Source: an uncultured Acetobacteraceae bacterium (GTDB taxonomy: Bacteria > Pseudomonadota > Alphaproteobacteria > Acetobacterales > Acetobacteraceae). Taken from it: a DNA stretch of 64,000 bases. The stretch covers positions 1 to 64,000 of the forward strand of contig CAIXEA010000016.1 of NCBI GenBank assembly GCA_903918315.1. The letters are read 5' to 3'. Both the position numbers and the translations under genes were made by a program. The notes under the pieces were generated by a model. That model searched no databases. It saw only the letters and a program-made list of their open reading frames with translations, and was not told the origin of the DNA. Below are positions 19,584-29,150 of this stretch, piece by piece (position 1 is the first letter of the stretch; each line of letters starts with the position of its first letter).

Positions 19584-20767
19584 GCGCCAATCCTTTCACG
19601 CCCTTCCAATGGGATGACGCGCTGCGCCTCGACAGCCAGCTGTCCGAGGACGAACGCGCCATTCGCGATGCCGCGAAGGCCTATTGCCAGGACAAGCTGT
19701 TCCCACGCGTACTGATGGCCAACCGCCAGGAAACGTTCGATCGTGAGATCATGAACGAGATGGGCGAGATGGGTTTCCTCGGCGCCACGCTCGACGGCTA
19801 TGGCTGCGCCGGCGTCAACTATGTCAGCTACGGGCTGATCTCACGCGAAGTGGAGCGGGTCGACTCCGGCTATCGCTCGGCATTCTCGGTGCAATCCTCG
19901 CTGGTGATGTTCCCGATCCATGCGTTCGGCTCCGAAGCCCAGCGGGAGAAGTATCTGCCGAAGCTGCGCACCGGCGAATTCGTGGGCTGCTTCGGCCTGA
20001 CCGAGCCCGATGCCGGGTCCGATCCGGCTTCCATGCGCACGCGTGCGAAGAAGGTCGATGGCGGCTTCCTGCTGAACGGCTCCAAGACCTGGATTACCAA
20101 CGCCCCGATCGCGGATGTGCTGGTGGTGTGGGCGAAGGACGATGCCGGGGATATCCGCGGCTATATCCTCGAACGCGGGATGAAGGGGCTGGAGCAGCCG
20201 AAGATCGAGGGCAAATTCTCCCTCCGCTGCTCGATCACCGGCATGATCATGATGCAGGACGTGTTCGTCCCTGAAGAAAACCAGCTCCCGAATGTGAAGG
20301 GGCTGCGTGGCCCGTTCTCCTGCCTCAACAATGCCCGCTATGGCATCGCCTGGGGCGCGCTCGGCGCGGCGGAGTTCTGCTGGCACGCGGCGCGGGAGTA
20401 CACCCTGAATCGCATGATGTTCGGCCGCCCGCTGGCGGCGACGCAGCTGATCCAGAAGAAGCTGGCCGATATGCAGACCGAGATCACGCTGGGCCTGCAA
20501 GCCGTGTTGCAGTTGGGCCGCCTGATCGACGCGGAGAATGCGGCGCCTGAGATGATCAGCCTGATGAAGCGCAATAACTGCGGCAAGTCGCTGGACATCG
20601 CCCGGGTCGCGCGCGACATGCATGGCGGCAACGGCATCGCCGATGAGTATCATGTGATCCGCCACGTGATGAACCTGGAAACGGTGAACACCTATGAGGG
20701 CACGCATGACGTGCATGCGCTGATCCTCGGGCGGGCCCAGACCGGCATCTCGGCTTTCGGCGCCTGA
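19580..20767 (+). CDS. gcdH: Glutaryl-CoA dehydrogenase / acyl-CoA dehydrogenase
   Basis: [61 protein letters not shown]..; overlaps helicase stop by 4 bp. Confidence 0.88.
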   Translation: MSANPFTPFQWDDALRLDSQLSEDERAIRDAAKAYCQDKLFPRVLMANRQETFDREIMNEMGEMGFLGATLDGYGCAGVNYVSYGLISREVERVDSGYRSAFSVQSSLVMFPIHAFGSEAQREKYLPKLRTGEFVGCFGLTEPDAGSDPASMRTRAKKVDGGFLLNGSKTWITNAPIADVLVVWAKDDAGDIRGYILERGMKGLEQPKIEGKFSLRCSITGMIMMQDVFVPEENQLPNVKGLRGPFSCLNNARYGIAWGALGAAEFCWHAAREYTLNRMMFGRPLAATQLIQKKLADMQTEITLGLQAVLQLGRLIDAENAAPEMISLMKRNNCGKSLDIARVARDMHGGNGIADEYHVIRHVMNLETVNTYEGTHDVHALILGRAQTGISAFGA

Positions 20768-20777
20768 TCGCTTCGCA

Positions 20778-22115
20778 TTGAAACAGCGTCAACACCGCCA
20801 GCCCAGGCGCGGTTCCGCCAAGTCCCTGCCGCCCGCGCCGCCGCCGGTCGAAACCCGTATCATGCGGGTCGGGGCCGATGGCGACGGGGTTGGCGCGCTC
20901 GCCGACGGCGCGCCGCTCTATATTCCCTTTACCTTGCCTGATGAGTTGATCCTGGCGCGGCCGGTGTCGCGGCATGGGGAGGGCTGGATCTCCGCCGCCG
21001 AGACGGTGCTGGAAACCAGTCCTGAACGCATTGCCCCGGCCTGCCAGCATTTCGGCACCTGCGGCGGGTGCGTCGCACAGCACTGGCGGACGCCTGGCTA
21101 CCAGGCCTGGAAGGTCGCGCTGTTGCAGGCGGGGTTGCGCCGGGCTGGTTACGGCGATGTCGCGATCGCCCCCATCGTCTCCGGCAGGCCAGGGTCTCGG
21201 CGGCGCATCGATCTCGCGGTGCGGCGGTTGCCGGCCGGGGTGCGGCTCGGTCTGCATCGCGGGCGCTCGTCGGAGGTTGTGGATCTAGCCGAATGTCCGA
21301 TCCTGCATCCCGATCTGTTCGCGTTGATCGCGCCGCTCCGGGCGCTGCTGACCCGTTTGCGCACCTTGCGCAAAGAAGCATCGGTCGTGGTGAACCTGCT
21401 GGATGCCGGGCCCGACCTGCTGCTGCGTGGCGATGCCCCGTTGGAGCAGACGGATCGCAATCTGATCATCGACTTCGCCCGTGACCATGGCTTGCCGCGG
21501 GTGTCCTGGGCGCAGGGCATCGACACGCCGGAAACCGTTGTGCTGTTGCGCCCGGCCGTGACCAGCCTGTCCGGCACCAGTGTGGCGCCGCCGCCAGGGG
21601 CCTTCCTGCAGGCGGCGGAGGTGGGCGAGCAGGCGATCATCGAACGCGTGCTGGCGGCGCTGCCGGACAAGCTCCCGGGCCGGGCGCGGGTGGCCGAGCT
21701 GTACGCCGGCTGCGGCACCATCACCTTCGCCCTCGCCCCGCGCGTGCGCGTCGCGGCGTTCGAGGGTGATCGCGATGCTTTCGCGGCGCTCCGCACCGCC
21801 GCCAACAACCCCGCGACCGGCGGGCGGGTGGAAGCGATCCAGCGCGATCTGACGCGTCAGCCCTTGCTGGTCAAAGAGCTGGCATCCTTTGCCGCCGTGA
21901 TCCTCGATCCCCCGCATAACGGGGCGCCCGAGCAAACCGGGCAGATCGCGGCATCGGGCGTGAAAACCGTGATCTATGTGAGCTGCAATCCCGGGGCGCT
22001 GGCCAAGGACGGGCTGTTGTTGAAGCAGGCCGGCTACCGGTTGGAGTCCGTCACACCGATCGATCAGGTCCTCTGGTCTGCCCGTCTTGAAAGCGTTTGC
22101 GTCTTCCGCAAGTGA
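20778..22115 (+). CDS. Class I SAM-dependent RNA methyltransferase (RumA/TrmA family)
   Basis: CQHFGTCGGCVAQHW Fe-S motif, ELYAGCGTITFALA, DPPHNGA, YVSCNPGALAKD. Confidence 0.9.
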   Translation: MKQRQHRQPRRGSAKSLPPAPPPVETRIMRVGADGDGVGALADGAPLYIPFTLPDELILARPVSRHGEGWISAAETVLETSPERIAPACQHFGTCGGCVAQHWRTPGYQAWKVALLQAGLRRAGYGDVAIAPIVSGRPGSRRRIDLAVRRLPAGVRLGLHRGRSSEVVDLAECPILHPDLFALIAPLRALLTRLRTLRKEASVVVNLLDAGPDLLLRGDAPLEQTDRNLIIDFARDHGLPRVSWAQGIDTPETVVLLRPAVTSLSGTSVAPPPGAFLQAAEVGEQAIIERVLAALPDKLPGRARVAELYAGCGTITFALAPRVRVAAFEGDRDAFAALRTAANNPATGGRVEAIQRDLTRQPLLVKELASFAAVILDPPHNGAPEQTGQIAASGVKTVIYVSCNPGALAKDGLLLKQAGYRLESVTPIDQVLWSARLESVCVFRK

Positions 22116-22140
22116 TCGGCTCCAGCCTATGGTTCCCGCC

Positions 22141-22794
22141 ATGCGCCCGCGATCGACCCCGCCGCTTCCGGCCAATCCTGATGTCAGCATCGAGTCGGAG
22201 CAGCGGGTCTGGTCCGGCCGCTTCCTGCTCGATGTCATCCGATTTCGGAACAAGCGCTTCGACGGCGTCCTGTCCGGATTGCGCACCTGGGAGATGTGGC
22301 GCCGAGGCAAGGCCGTTGCCTTGCTGCCCTATGATCCGATCACCGATACCGTCGTGCTGATCGAGCAATTCCGCTTCCCCGCTTTCGCCGCCGGCATCGA
22401 TCCGGTTCTGGTTGAGCTTCCGGCCGGGTTGCTGGAAGACGGGGAAGACCCGGAAGCCGCCTTGCATCGCGAGGTGCAAGAGGAAATGAACATGACCGCC
22501 GACAGGCTGGTTCATATCGGCGGCTACATGCTGAGCGCGGGCGGCGCGGATGAGTTCTGCGACCTGTATGCCGGCCGCGTGCAGGCGCCACCGACGGGCC
22601 CGGACGGCATCGCCTGGCACGCCGGAGAGGCATCGGAGGAGGAGGACATCCGCGTCCGGGTCTGGCCCGCGGATACCGCCATCGAGGCCGCTTTGGACGG
22701 CCGCTTCGCCAATTCCATCACCGCCCTTGGCCTGATGTGGCTCGCCGCACGCCGGACCCGGCTGCGCGACCGCTGGGCCGCGACAAAGGATTGA
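22141..22794 (+). CDS. NUDIX hydrolase, ADP-ribose pyrophosphatase type
   Basis: ELPAGLLEDGEDPEAALHREVQEEMNM Nudix box. Confidence 0.9.
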   Translation: MRPRSTPPLPANPDVSIESEQRVWSGRFLLDVIRFRNKRFDGVLSGLRTWEMWRRGKAVALLPYDPITDTVVLIEQFRFPAFAAGIDPVLVELPAGLLEDGEDPEAALHREVQEEMNMTADRLVHIGGYMLSAGGADEFCDLYAGRVQAPPTGPDGIAWHAGEASEEEDIRVRVWPADTAIEAALDGRFANSITALGLMWLAARRTRLRDRWAATKD

Positions 22795-22798
22795 ACCC

Positions 22799-23512
22799 AT
22801 GACCGAACGCCTGTTTCTCGATGCCCCGGCGCAGCGCACCGCCACGTCCATCGTGCTGGCCAGCGCGGCTGAGGGGATCGTGCTGGATCGTACCATCTTC
22901 TATGCCCGCTCTGGCGGTCAGCCCGGCGACACCGGCGTGCTGCGCTGGGACGGCGGCGAAACCATCATCGCCGATACGATCAAAGGGGAGGGGGAGACGA
23001 TCCTCCACATCCCCGCCGCGGGCGCGGCCTTGCCGCCGGCGGGTTCCACCATTGACGGCGAAATCGACTGGGATCGCCGCCATCGGCTGATGCGTATGCA
23101 CACCGCGATGCATCTGCTGTGCAGCCTGATCAAGGGTGCGGCGGTCACTGGCGGCTCGGTCGGGACGGACAAATCCCGGCTCGATTTCGACCTGCCGAAC
23201 CCGCCGCCAAAGGACGAGATCGAAGCCGGTTTGAACGCCCTGATCGAAGCCGATCTGCCGGTGCGGATTGAATGGGTGGATGAGTCCGTGCTCGATACCG
23301 ATCCGGGTCTGGTGCGCACGATGTCGGTGCAACCCCCGCGCGGCATGGGCCGTTTGCGTCTGATGCGTATTGGGGACGGCGATTTGGTCGATTTGCAGCC
23401 TTGCGGCGGCACGCATGTGTCCCGCACCGGGGAAATCGGGCGGATGCAGATTGTAAAAATTGAGAACAAAGGCAAACAAAATAGACGAATCATTATCGCT
23501 AACGCAATATAA
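22799..23512 (+). CDS. Alanyl-tRNA editing protein AlaX-like
   Basis: HTAMH (HxxxH) and QPCGGTHVSRTGEIG motifs; ARSGGQPGDTG. Confidence 0.9.
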   Translation: MTERLFLDAPAQRTATSIVLASAAEGIVLDRTIFYARSGGQPGDTGVLRWDGGETIIADTIKGEGETILHIPAAGAALPPAGSTIDGEIDWDRRHRLMRMHTAMHLLCSLIKGAAVTGGSVGTDKSRLDFDLPNPPPKDEIEAGLNALIEADLPVRIEWVDESVLDTDPGLVRTMSVQPPRGMGRLRLMRIGDGDLVDLQPCGGTHVSRTGEIGRMQIVKIENKGKQNRRIIIANAI

Positions 23513-23646
23513 CTGCAGCATACCGTAAGTATTACGTAGTCATATCGTCATACGAAATTCATGTATTTGACATGGTTTGACTCTGGTGACAGGCTCGTTG
23601 TGCCCTCGGGGGAGGGTGAGTCTCATTATGAGTGGAGTCATGCGAA

Positions 23647-24963
23647 ATGGCGGAAATCGTAATAAATAGACTGAACTCAGAAAATGTAACAAAATCCAAC
23701 AAAGCGCCGGAATACGGCGTCGCTCGGAGTGGCGTCCCGCGCCGCTTGTTTCTGCTGGGTGCCGCGGGCGCAGCGACAGGCGGCCTCGGTTCACCCTTCA
23801 TCCAAACGGCCAAAGCCGCGGAATCCGTCAAGATCGGCCTTAGCTTCGCCCATGCCGGCATTCAGGGACCAGGCGGTCCCCATGTCAAAGCCGGCGCGGA
23901 ACTCGCTGTGTCCATCCATGGCGGAATGGTTCTGGGACGGCCGATCGAACTGGTCGTGTCGGATGAAACCGACGTTCCCGGCACCAAAGCCAATATGAAT
24001 AAACTGATCACGGAACAGAAGGTCGTTGCCGTTGTCGGCGGTTCGGAGAGCAGCCGATCGATTGCGTTGCAGGCGATCGCCGGTGAGGCGAAAATCCCGC
24101 TAATCATTCATACATCCTCGCACGATGATCTCTCAGGCAAGCTTTGCAATCCCTGGACGTTCCGGGTTTCGATCCCTTATGGCATTCAGTATCGGGCGAT
24201 CTCTCCCTATCTGGCCGATTATGGGAAGAAGTGGTTCATGCTGGGTGTGACCGGCACGTCCGGACCAGCGATGATGGCCGTCGCGAAACTCGGCATGACC
24301 GAAGAGGGTGCGCAGGAAATCGGCAGTGAGGTCGCGTCGCAGGAACTGACGGATTTCTCGGCGATCATCGACAAGATCAAAACGACCAAGCCCGATGTGG
24401 TGGTTGGCGCGCTGCAGGGGACTGCGTTGACCTACTTCTTCAAGGCCTGGCAGGCCGGCGGGGTCGGTACGCAGATTCCTTATGCTCAGATCGGTTTGAC
24501 GGATGCCGATCTATGGGCCGCCGGGCCCGAAGCAGCGGCGGCCACAGGTGGCGTCTATTCCAAGACCTGGGATTACGCGGCACCTAATCTTCCCGCCGAC
24601 GATAAAGTGTTTGTTGAGCAGTTCCTTAAAAAAATGAATGGCCAGCCGCCGGATACCAGAGCCTGGCAAGCCTATATGGGCATGCGCTCGCTTCTTGGTT
24701 CCATCGAGTTGGTGAAATCGACCGAGGCCGACAAGATCCGCCAGGCGATCCCGCGGTTCCAGGAAGCGTCCGGTGCGGTGACACTGCGCTTCCGCGATCA
24801 CGATCATCAGATGCTGCATCGTGTTCCCGTGTTTGAAACCAAGACGCCGATCAAGGATAAATACCATTGGCTGGATGCGGAAAAGTATCTGCCGGAGAAG
24901 GTCAGCGACCTCGATCAGCTTTATGGTCCGAAGGATAAATCGACCTGCATCATCCCAGCTTGA
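23647..24963 (+). CDS. Branched-chain-amino-acid-type ABC transporter substrate-binding protein with Tat-like signal
   Basis: PRRLFLLGAAGAATGGLGSPFIQTAKA; VKIGLSFAHAGIQGPGGPHVKAGAELAV; no cognate permease genes adjacent. Confidence 0.82.
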   Translation: MAEIVINRLNSENVTKSNKAPEYGVARSGVPRRLFLLGAAGAATGGLGSPFIQTAKAAESVKIGLSFAHAGIQGPGGPHVKAGAELAVSIHGGMVLGRPIELVVSDETDVPGTKANMNKLITEQKVVAVVGGSESSRSIALQAIAGEAKIPLIIHTSSHDDLSGKLCNPWTFRVSIPYGIQYRAISPYLADYGKKWFMLGVTGTSGPAMMAVAKLGMTEEGAQEIGSEVASQELTDFSAIIDKIKTTKPDVVVGALQGTALTYFFKAWQAGGVGTQIPYAQIGLTDADLWAAGPEAAAATGGVYSKTWDYAAPNLPADDKVFVEQFLKKMNGQPPDTRAWQAYMGMRSLLGSIELVKSTEADKIRQAIPRFQEASGAVTLRFRDHDHQMLHRVPVFETKTPIKDKYHWLDAEKYLPEKVSDLDQLYGPKDKSTCIIPA

Positions 24964-25055
24964 TCCTTCGCTCCCCGGTCGATGGCCGCCGTGGGCGCCA
25001 TTGACTTGGGACCGAGGGGCATGACACTGCCCTCACCGGATTGAGGGAGCGTGCA

Positions 25056-25898
25056 ATGGGACCGCTGGTAACGACGGAATGGCTGGCCGGGGAACTGGGC
25101 GCGGCCGATTTGGTGGTGTTCGACGCGACGAAATACCTGCCGAATGAGAACCGGGATGGCAAAGCCGAGTTCCTGACGGCGCATATCCCGGGTGCGCGAT
25201 ATTTCGACATCGACGAAGTCGCTGATACCGACACCGACCTGCCGCATATGGTTCCCACCCCCGGGCGGTTCGCCAAACTGATGGCCGCGATGGGGGTGAG
25301 CAATACCACCCGCGTCGTGTTTTACGATCAGAAGGGCCTGGCATCGGCCGCTCGCGGCTGGTGGCTGATGGGCTTGTTCGGGCATGACAATGCCGCCGTG
25401 CTCGATGGCGGGCTGCCGAAATGGGTGCGCGAAGGGCGGCCGGTGGAAACCGGTGCATCCGCCACCCCGGCGCCGGCCGTTTTCAAACCGGATTACCGCG
25501 CCTCCCGCCTGCGCGGGGTCGGGGACATCATCACCAATGTGACCACCCAGGCGGAACTGGTGGTCGACGCGCGCGCCGCCGGCCGGTTCACCGGCGCGAC
25601 GCCGGAGCCGCGGGCGGGCATGCGCAGCGGCCATATGCCAGGCGCGGCCAATCTGCCGTACACCGATCTGCTGAACGCCGACGGCACCTTCAAACCGATC
25701 GCCGAGGTCAAAGCCCGCTTTGCCGCCGCGGGGGTCGATGGTACCCGCCCGGTGGTGACCAGTTGCGGCTCGGGCGTGACCGCCTGCATCCTGACGATGG
25801 GATTGCGCCTGGCCGGGTTACCGGAGGGCGCTGTTTATGACGGGTCCTGGACTGAATGGGGCGGACGCACCGATACCGCCGTGGAGAGCAACGTATAA
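25056..25898 (+). CDS. sseA: 3-mercaptopyruvate sulfurtransferase
   Basis: Two rhodanese domains; active-site loop CGSGVTA. Confidence 0.9.
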   Translation: MGPLVTTEWLAGELGAADLVVFDATKYLPNENRDGKAEFLTAHIPGARYFDIDEVADTDTDLPHMVPTPGRFAKLMAAMGVSNTTRVVFYDQKGLASAARGWWLMGLFGHDNAAVLDGGLPKWVREGRPVETGASATPAPAVFKPDYRASRLRGVGDIITNVTTQAELVVDARAAGRFTGATPEPRAGMRSGHMPGAANLPYTDLLNADGTFKPIAEVKARFAAAGVDGTRPVVTSCGSGVTACILTMGLRLAGLPEGAVYDGSWTEWGGRTDTAVESNV

Positions 25899-27094
25899 TG
25901 GCCGATCTATCGAAATTGGGTTTCCACACGAAGCTGTCGCATGTCGGTCGGCGCTCCAAGCACGAGCATGGGTTCGTTAACCCGCCGTTGCTGCGCGGCT
26001 CCACGGTGCTGATCCCGACGGTGGCGCAGCGCAAAGCGCTGCAGGCGCAGCGCGGCGCCCAGGTCCTGACCTACGGGACGGGCGGGTCAGAGACGCATTG
26101 GGCGCTGGAAGCCGCGATCGCGGAGATCGAGGGTGGCACCCGCTGCTATATCGTCAGCACCGGTCTGGCCGCGGTGACGACGCCGTTGTTGGTCTTCCTC
26201 AAGGCCGGCGATCACATGCTGATGCCGGATCACGTCTATGGCCCGGCCCGCAACTTCGCCGGCGGAATCCTGAAGCAGTTCGGGGTCGAGACGACGTTCT
26301 ACGACCCGTGCATCACCGGCGAAGGGCTGGCGGCCCTGATGCGCCCCAACACCAAAGTGGTTTACGCCGAAAGCCCGGGGAGCCACACGTTCGAGGTGCA
26401 GGACATCCCCGCCATCGCCGCCGCCGCGCATGCCGGCGGGGCCAAGGTGATCATGGACAACACCTGGGGCATCCACCACTTTCAGCCGTTCCAGCATGGG
26501 GTCGACGTTTCCATCCAGGCCGCCACCAAATACCTGGCCGGCCATTCCGACGTGCTGATTGGCTCCATCACCGTCAATAATGAGGATGACTGGCTGACCT
26601 TGCACGCCGGCGCGCGGCAATTGGGGCAATATGCCAGCCCGGATGATTGCTGGCTGACATTGCGCGGCATCCGCACCATGGGCGTGCGGCTGGCGGCGCA
26701 ACAGGATGCGGCGATGCAGGTGGCACATTGGCTCCGCAAGCGGCCCGAGGTCGCGCAGGTGCTGCACCCCGGCCTGCCGGGCGCGCCGGGGCATGACCTG
26801 TGGCGGCGGGACTTTACCGGGGCGTGCAGCCTGTTCGGGGTGGAGTTCAAACCTGAATTCACAGCCGAGGCCACCTACGCCTTCTGCGAGGCGCTGGAAC
26901 TGTTCGGGATCGGCGCCTCCTGGGGCGGGTATGAGAGCCTGGCCGTGCCGACGACGGGTGGGATCACCCGCACGGCGGGTTCCGGGCAGTTCGCCGGGCC
27001 GCTGGTGCGGATCCATATCGGGTTGGAGGATGTGGACGATCTGCTGGCCGACATCGATCAGGCGCTGGCGAAGATGCGGGCGTTCGCGGGGTAA
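25898..27094 (+). CDS. metC: Cystathionine beta-lyase
   Basis: MDNTWGIHHFQPFQHGVDVSIQAATKYLAGHSD PLP site; 1-bp overlap with sseA. Confidence 0.9.
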   Translation: MADLSKLGFHTKLSHVGRRSKHEHGFVNPPLLRGSTVLIPTVAQRKALQAQRGAQVLTYGTGGSETHWALEAAIAEIEGGTRCYIVSTGLAAVTTPLLVFLKAGDHMLMPDHVYGPARNFAGGILKQFGVETTFYDPCITGEGLAALMRPNTKVVYAESPGSHTFEVQDIPAIAAAAHAGGAKVIMDNTWGIHHFQPFQHGVDVSIQAATKYLAGHSDVLIGSITVNNEDDWLTLHAGARQLGQYASPDDCWLTLRGIRTMGVRLAAQQDAAMQVAHWLRKRPEVAQVLHPGLPGAPGHDLWRRDFTGACSLFGVEFKPEFTAEATYAFCEALELFGIGASWGGYESLAVPTTGGITRTAGSGQFAGPLVRIHIGLEDVDDLLADIDQALAKMRAFAG

Positions 27095-27166
27095 GGTGGC
27101 CTGGGTGGCCCTGGGCGTGATATAGTTCCCGTGAAGGCTGGAGCTATTCGCGCCCGGAGTGATGCG

Positions 27167-27490
27167 ATGTCTTTGACCGTACAGGTAGATCCCGTCCTTC
27201 TGCGCTTTCGTGCTGCGTTGGACGCGTTGTATGGGACGCGGTTGGAACGAGTGGTGCTATTCGGCTCGCGTGCTCGCGGAGACGCAGGTCCGGACTCCGA
27301 TTACGATGTGGCGGTCTTTCTCAAGGGATTCCGCGACCGTTGGAGTGAGATGGATCGACTGGTCCCCGTAGTCACGGAGATTCTGTACAACGACGGCGCG
27401 TTTATCCACGCCATGCCCTATCGGGCCGGCGCACTGGCGGAGCGAACGCCGCTGATGCACGAAATCCGTCGCGAGGGCGTTGACCTTTGA
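27167..27490 (+). CDS. MNT-type minimal nucleotidyltransferase (putative antitoxin)
   Basis: VVLFGSRARGDAGPDSDYDVAVF (GSx10DxD). Confidence 0.9.
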   Translation: MSLTVQVDPVLLRFRAALDALYGTRLERVVLFGSRARGDAGPDSDYDVAVFLKGFRDRWSEMDRLVPVVTEILYNDGAFIHAMPYRAGALAERTPLMHEIRREGVDL

Positions 27491-27882
27491 AGGTCGAAAG
27501 CGAACGGTATTTGGCGAAAGCCCGCCTCACCCTCGACCATGCGCGTGTGATGTTGACGGTCAATCTCACCGAAGATGCCGGGCGTGCGGCCTATTTGGCC
27601 GGGTATCAGGCGGCAGAGGCGTTTATCTTCGAACGGAAGGGTATCGTGACGAAGACTCACAAAGGCGCGCATACTGAGTTTGCTCGCCTCGCCCGCGAGG
27701 AGCCCCGGATCGACGAAGAGTTGCGACGGTTTCTGCCGCGGGCCTATGACCTGAAGGCGATATGCGACTATGAGTTGGGGCCAGATGCGGTAATACCTCA
27801 CGAGAAGGCTGCGGCAGCAGTTCTGGAGAGTACTCGTTTCGTAGAGTGTATCGCGATGTTGCTCTTGCCGAGCGGCGTGTAG
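27487..27882 (+). CDS. HEPN-domain protein (putative toxin partner)
   Basis: YLAKARLTLDHARVM..DAGRAAYLAGYQAAEAFI..TKTHKGAHTEFARLA; overlaps MNT gene by 4 bp. Confidence 0.87.
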   Translation: MKVESERYLAKARLTLDHARVMLTVNLTEDAGRAAYLAGYQAAEAFIFERKGIVTKTHKGAHTEFARLAREEPRIDEELRRFLPRAYDLKAICDYELGPDAVIPHEKAAAAVLESTRFVECIAMLLLPSGV

Positions 27883-28012
27883 GGAAGAAGTTACTGCAGA
27901 TATTATATTGGTCCGGTTCTATTTATCTCGGCGAAATGCAGAGAATACGCCCTGCGCAGGAGATCCAGGTTTAAGGGCACTTTGTTCCGGGTCGCCCGTC
28001 CGGTTCAGACCG

Positions 28013-28624
28013 TCACCGCACCCGGGGGCGCCGCCGCGCCAGCCATGTGAAGGCAACCGGAACTCCCAACATTAAAGCGGTGGCAGGTTCGGGGACCGCG
28101 TCGATCTGAAGCGTGAACGTGTCGTACGATCCGTCGGTAGCACTGCCCCAGGACCAGACATACAGGCCGGGCGTTACGCCGATGCTGGCGAAGGTGGCGT
28201 TGGTGAAGGTCGCGGTATCCACGAGCGGGGTGTTGGAAACATACCCCACTGGCACGCCAAGGGCGGAGCCGTTGCCATAGATAGCGACGTAATCGCCAGA
28301 GCCGGTATTCGCAAAAGTCTGGGCAATTGTTCCCAGACTGACCGGACCCGTATTCAGGCTGATGTACCAGTAAAACGGCCCGGGTGTCGCCGGCCCGAGT
28401 TTCACCAGCGCCTGGTTCGGAAACACATTGGACCCAGCGTCAGAGCGTGAATCAAATAATGACATGTCGGCGAGATTGATCGAACCGCTCCCGGTCATGA
28501 CGACATCGCTGCCGGCCTGTTGCATGGAGGCGATGAACGCCGCCCGTGCCGGGGGAGCAAATGTCCATGCAGTGGCAACCGCCATCGCCGCGAGGGCGGT
28601 GCGCATCCGTGTGTGCTTCAGCAT
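28013..28624 (-). CDS. PEP-CTERM sorting-domain exported protein
   Basis: Signal peptide and C-terminus VPEPATALMLGVPVAFTWLARRRPRVR. Confidence 0.9.
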   Translation of the reverse strand: MLKHTRMRTALAAMAVATAWTFAPPARAAFIASMQQAGSDVVMTGSGSINLADMSLFDSRSDAGSNVFPNQALVKLGPATPGPFYWYISLNTGPVSLGTIAQTFANTGSGDYVAIYGNGSALGVPVGYVSNTPLVDTATFTNATFASIGVTPGLYVWSWGSATDGSYDTFTLQIDAVPEPATALMLGVPVAFTWLARRRPRVR

Positions 28625-28719
28625 CCCACATCCTTGCGCGCCGTTGCGCACGAAAGACAGTTCGAAAGATCACCTTCTGTTTGAATTCTGGTTGTGTGTC
28701 AAATGGTTGGGCAGGCTGC

Positions 28720-29123
28720 TCCAGGGCAATCGCCTGAACGGCGCCGTGGTCTCGGTCCAGGTGCGCGGCGGCATGACCCGGGGGCACGAGTTCCTGTGCG
28801 AAATCCACGGCAGTGAGGGCGGTCTGGTGCTGGAGGCGACCGAACGCGCCTCAACCCAACGCCAGGAACTGACAATCCGCACCGCGCGCGGCAAAGGCGT
28901 GCCTTTGGCGGAAATGGCGGTGCCCGATCACTATCGGTGGGTCCCGTCCGGGACCCCGAAAGGGTCGCCCTATAACGTCGCGCAGCTCTATGCGAAATTG
29001 GGGGAGTCCATCCGGACGGGCGCGCCGATGCATCCCGGTTTCGATGATGCCATCGTGCGGCATGGGATGCTGGACGCCATCGTCGCCGCGGCGCGGAGCG
29101 GGCAGAAGCAAGTGTTGGGATAA
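28720..29123 (+). pseudogene. C-terminal remnant of a Gfo/Idh/MocA-family oxidoreductase
   Basis: LNGAVVSVQVRGGMTRGHEFLCEIHGSEGGLVLEA..SPYNVAQLYAKLGESIRTGAPMHPGFDDAIVRHGMLDAI; no Rossmann domain upstream, where the PEP-CTERM gene lies on the other strand. Confidence 0.75.
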
Positions 29124-29150
29124 ATCGGCGTCTCGTCCCTATAAGGCGCC

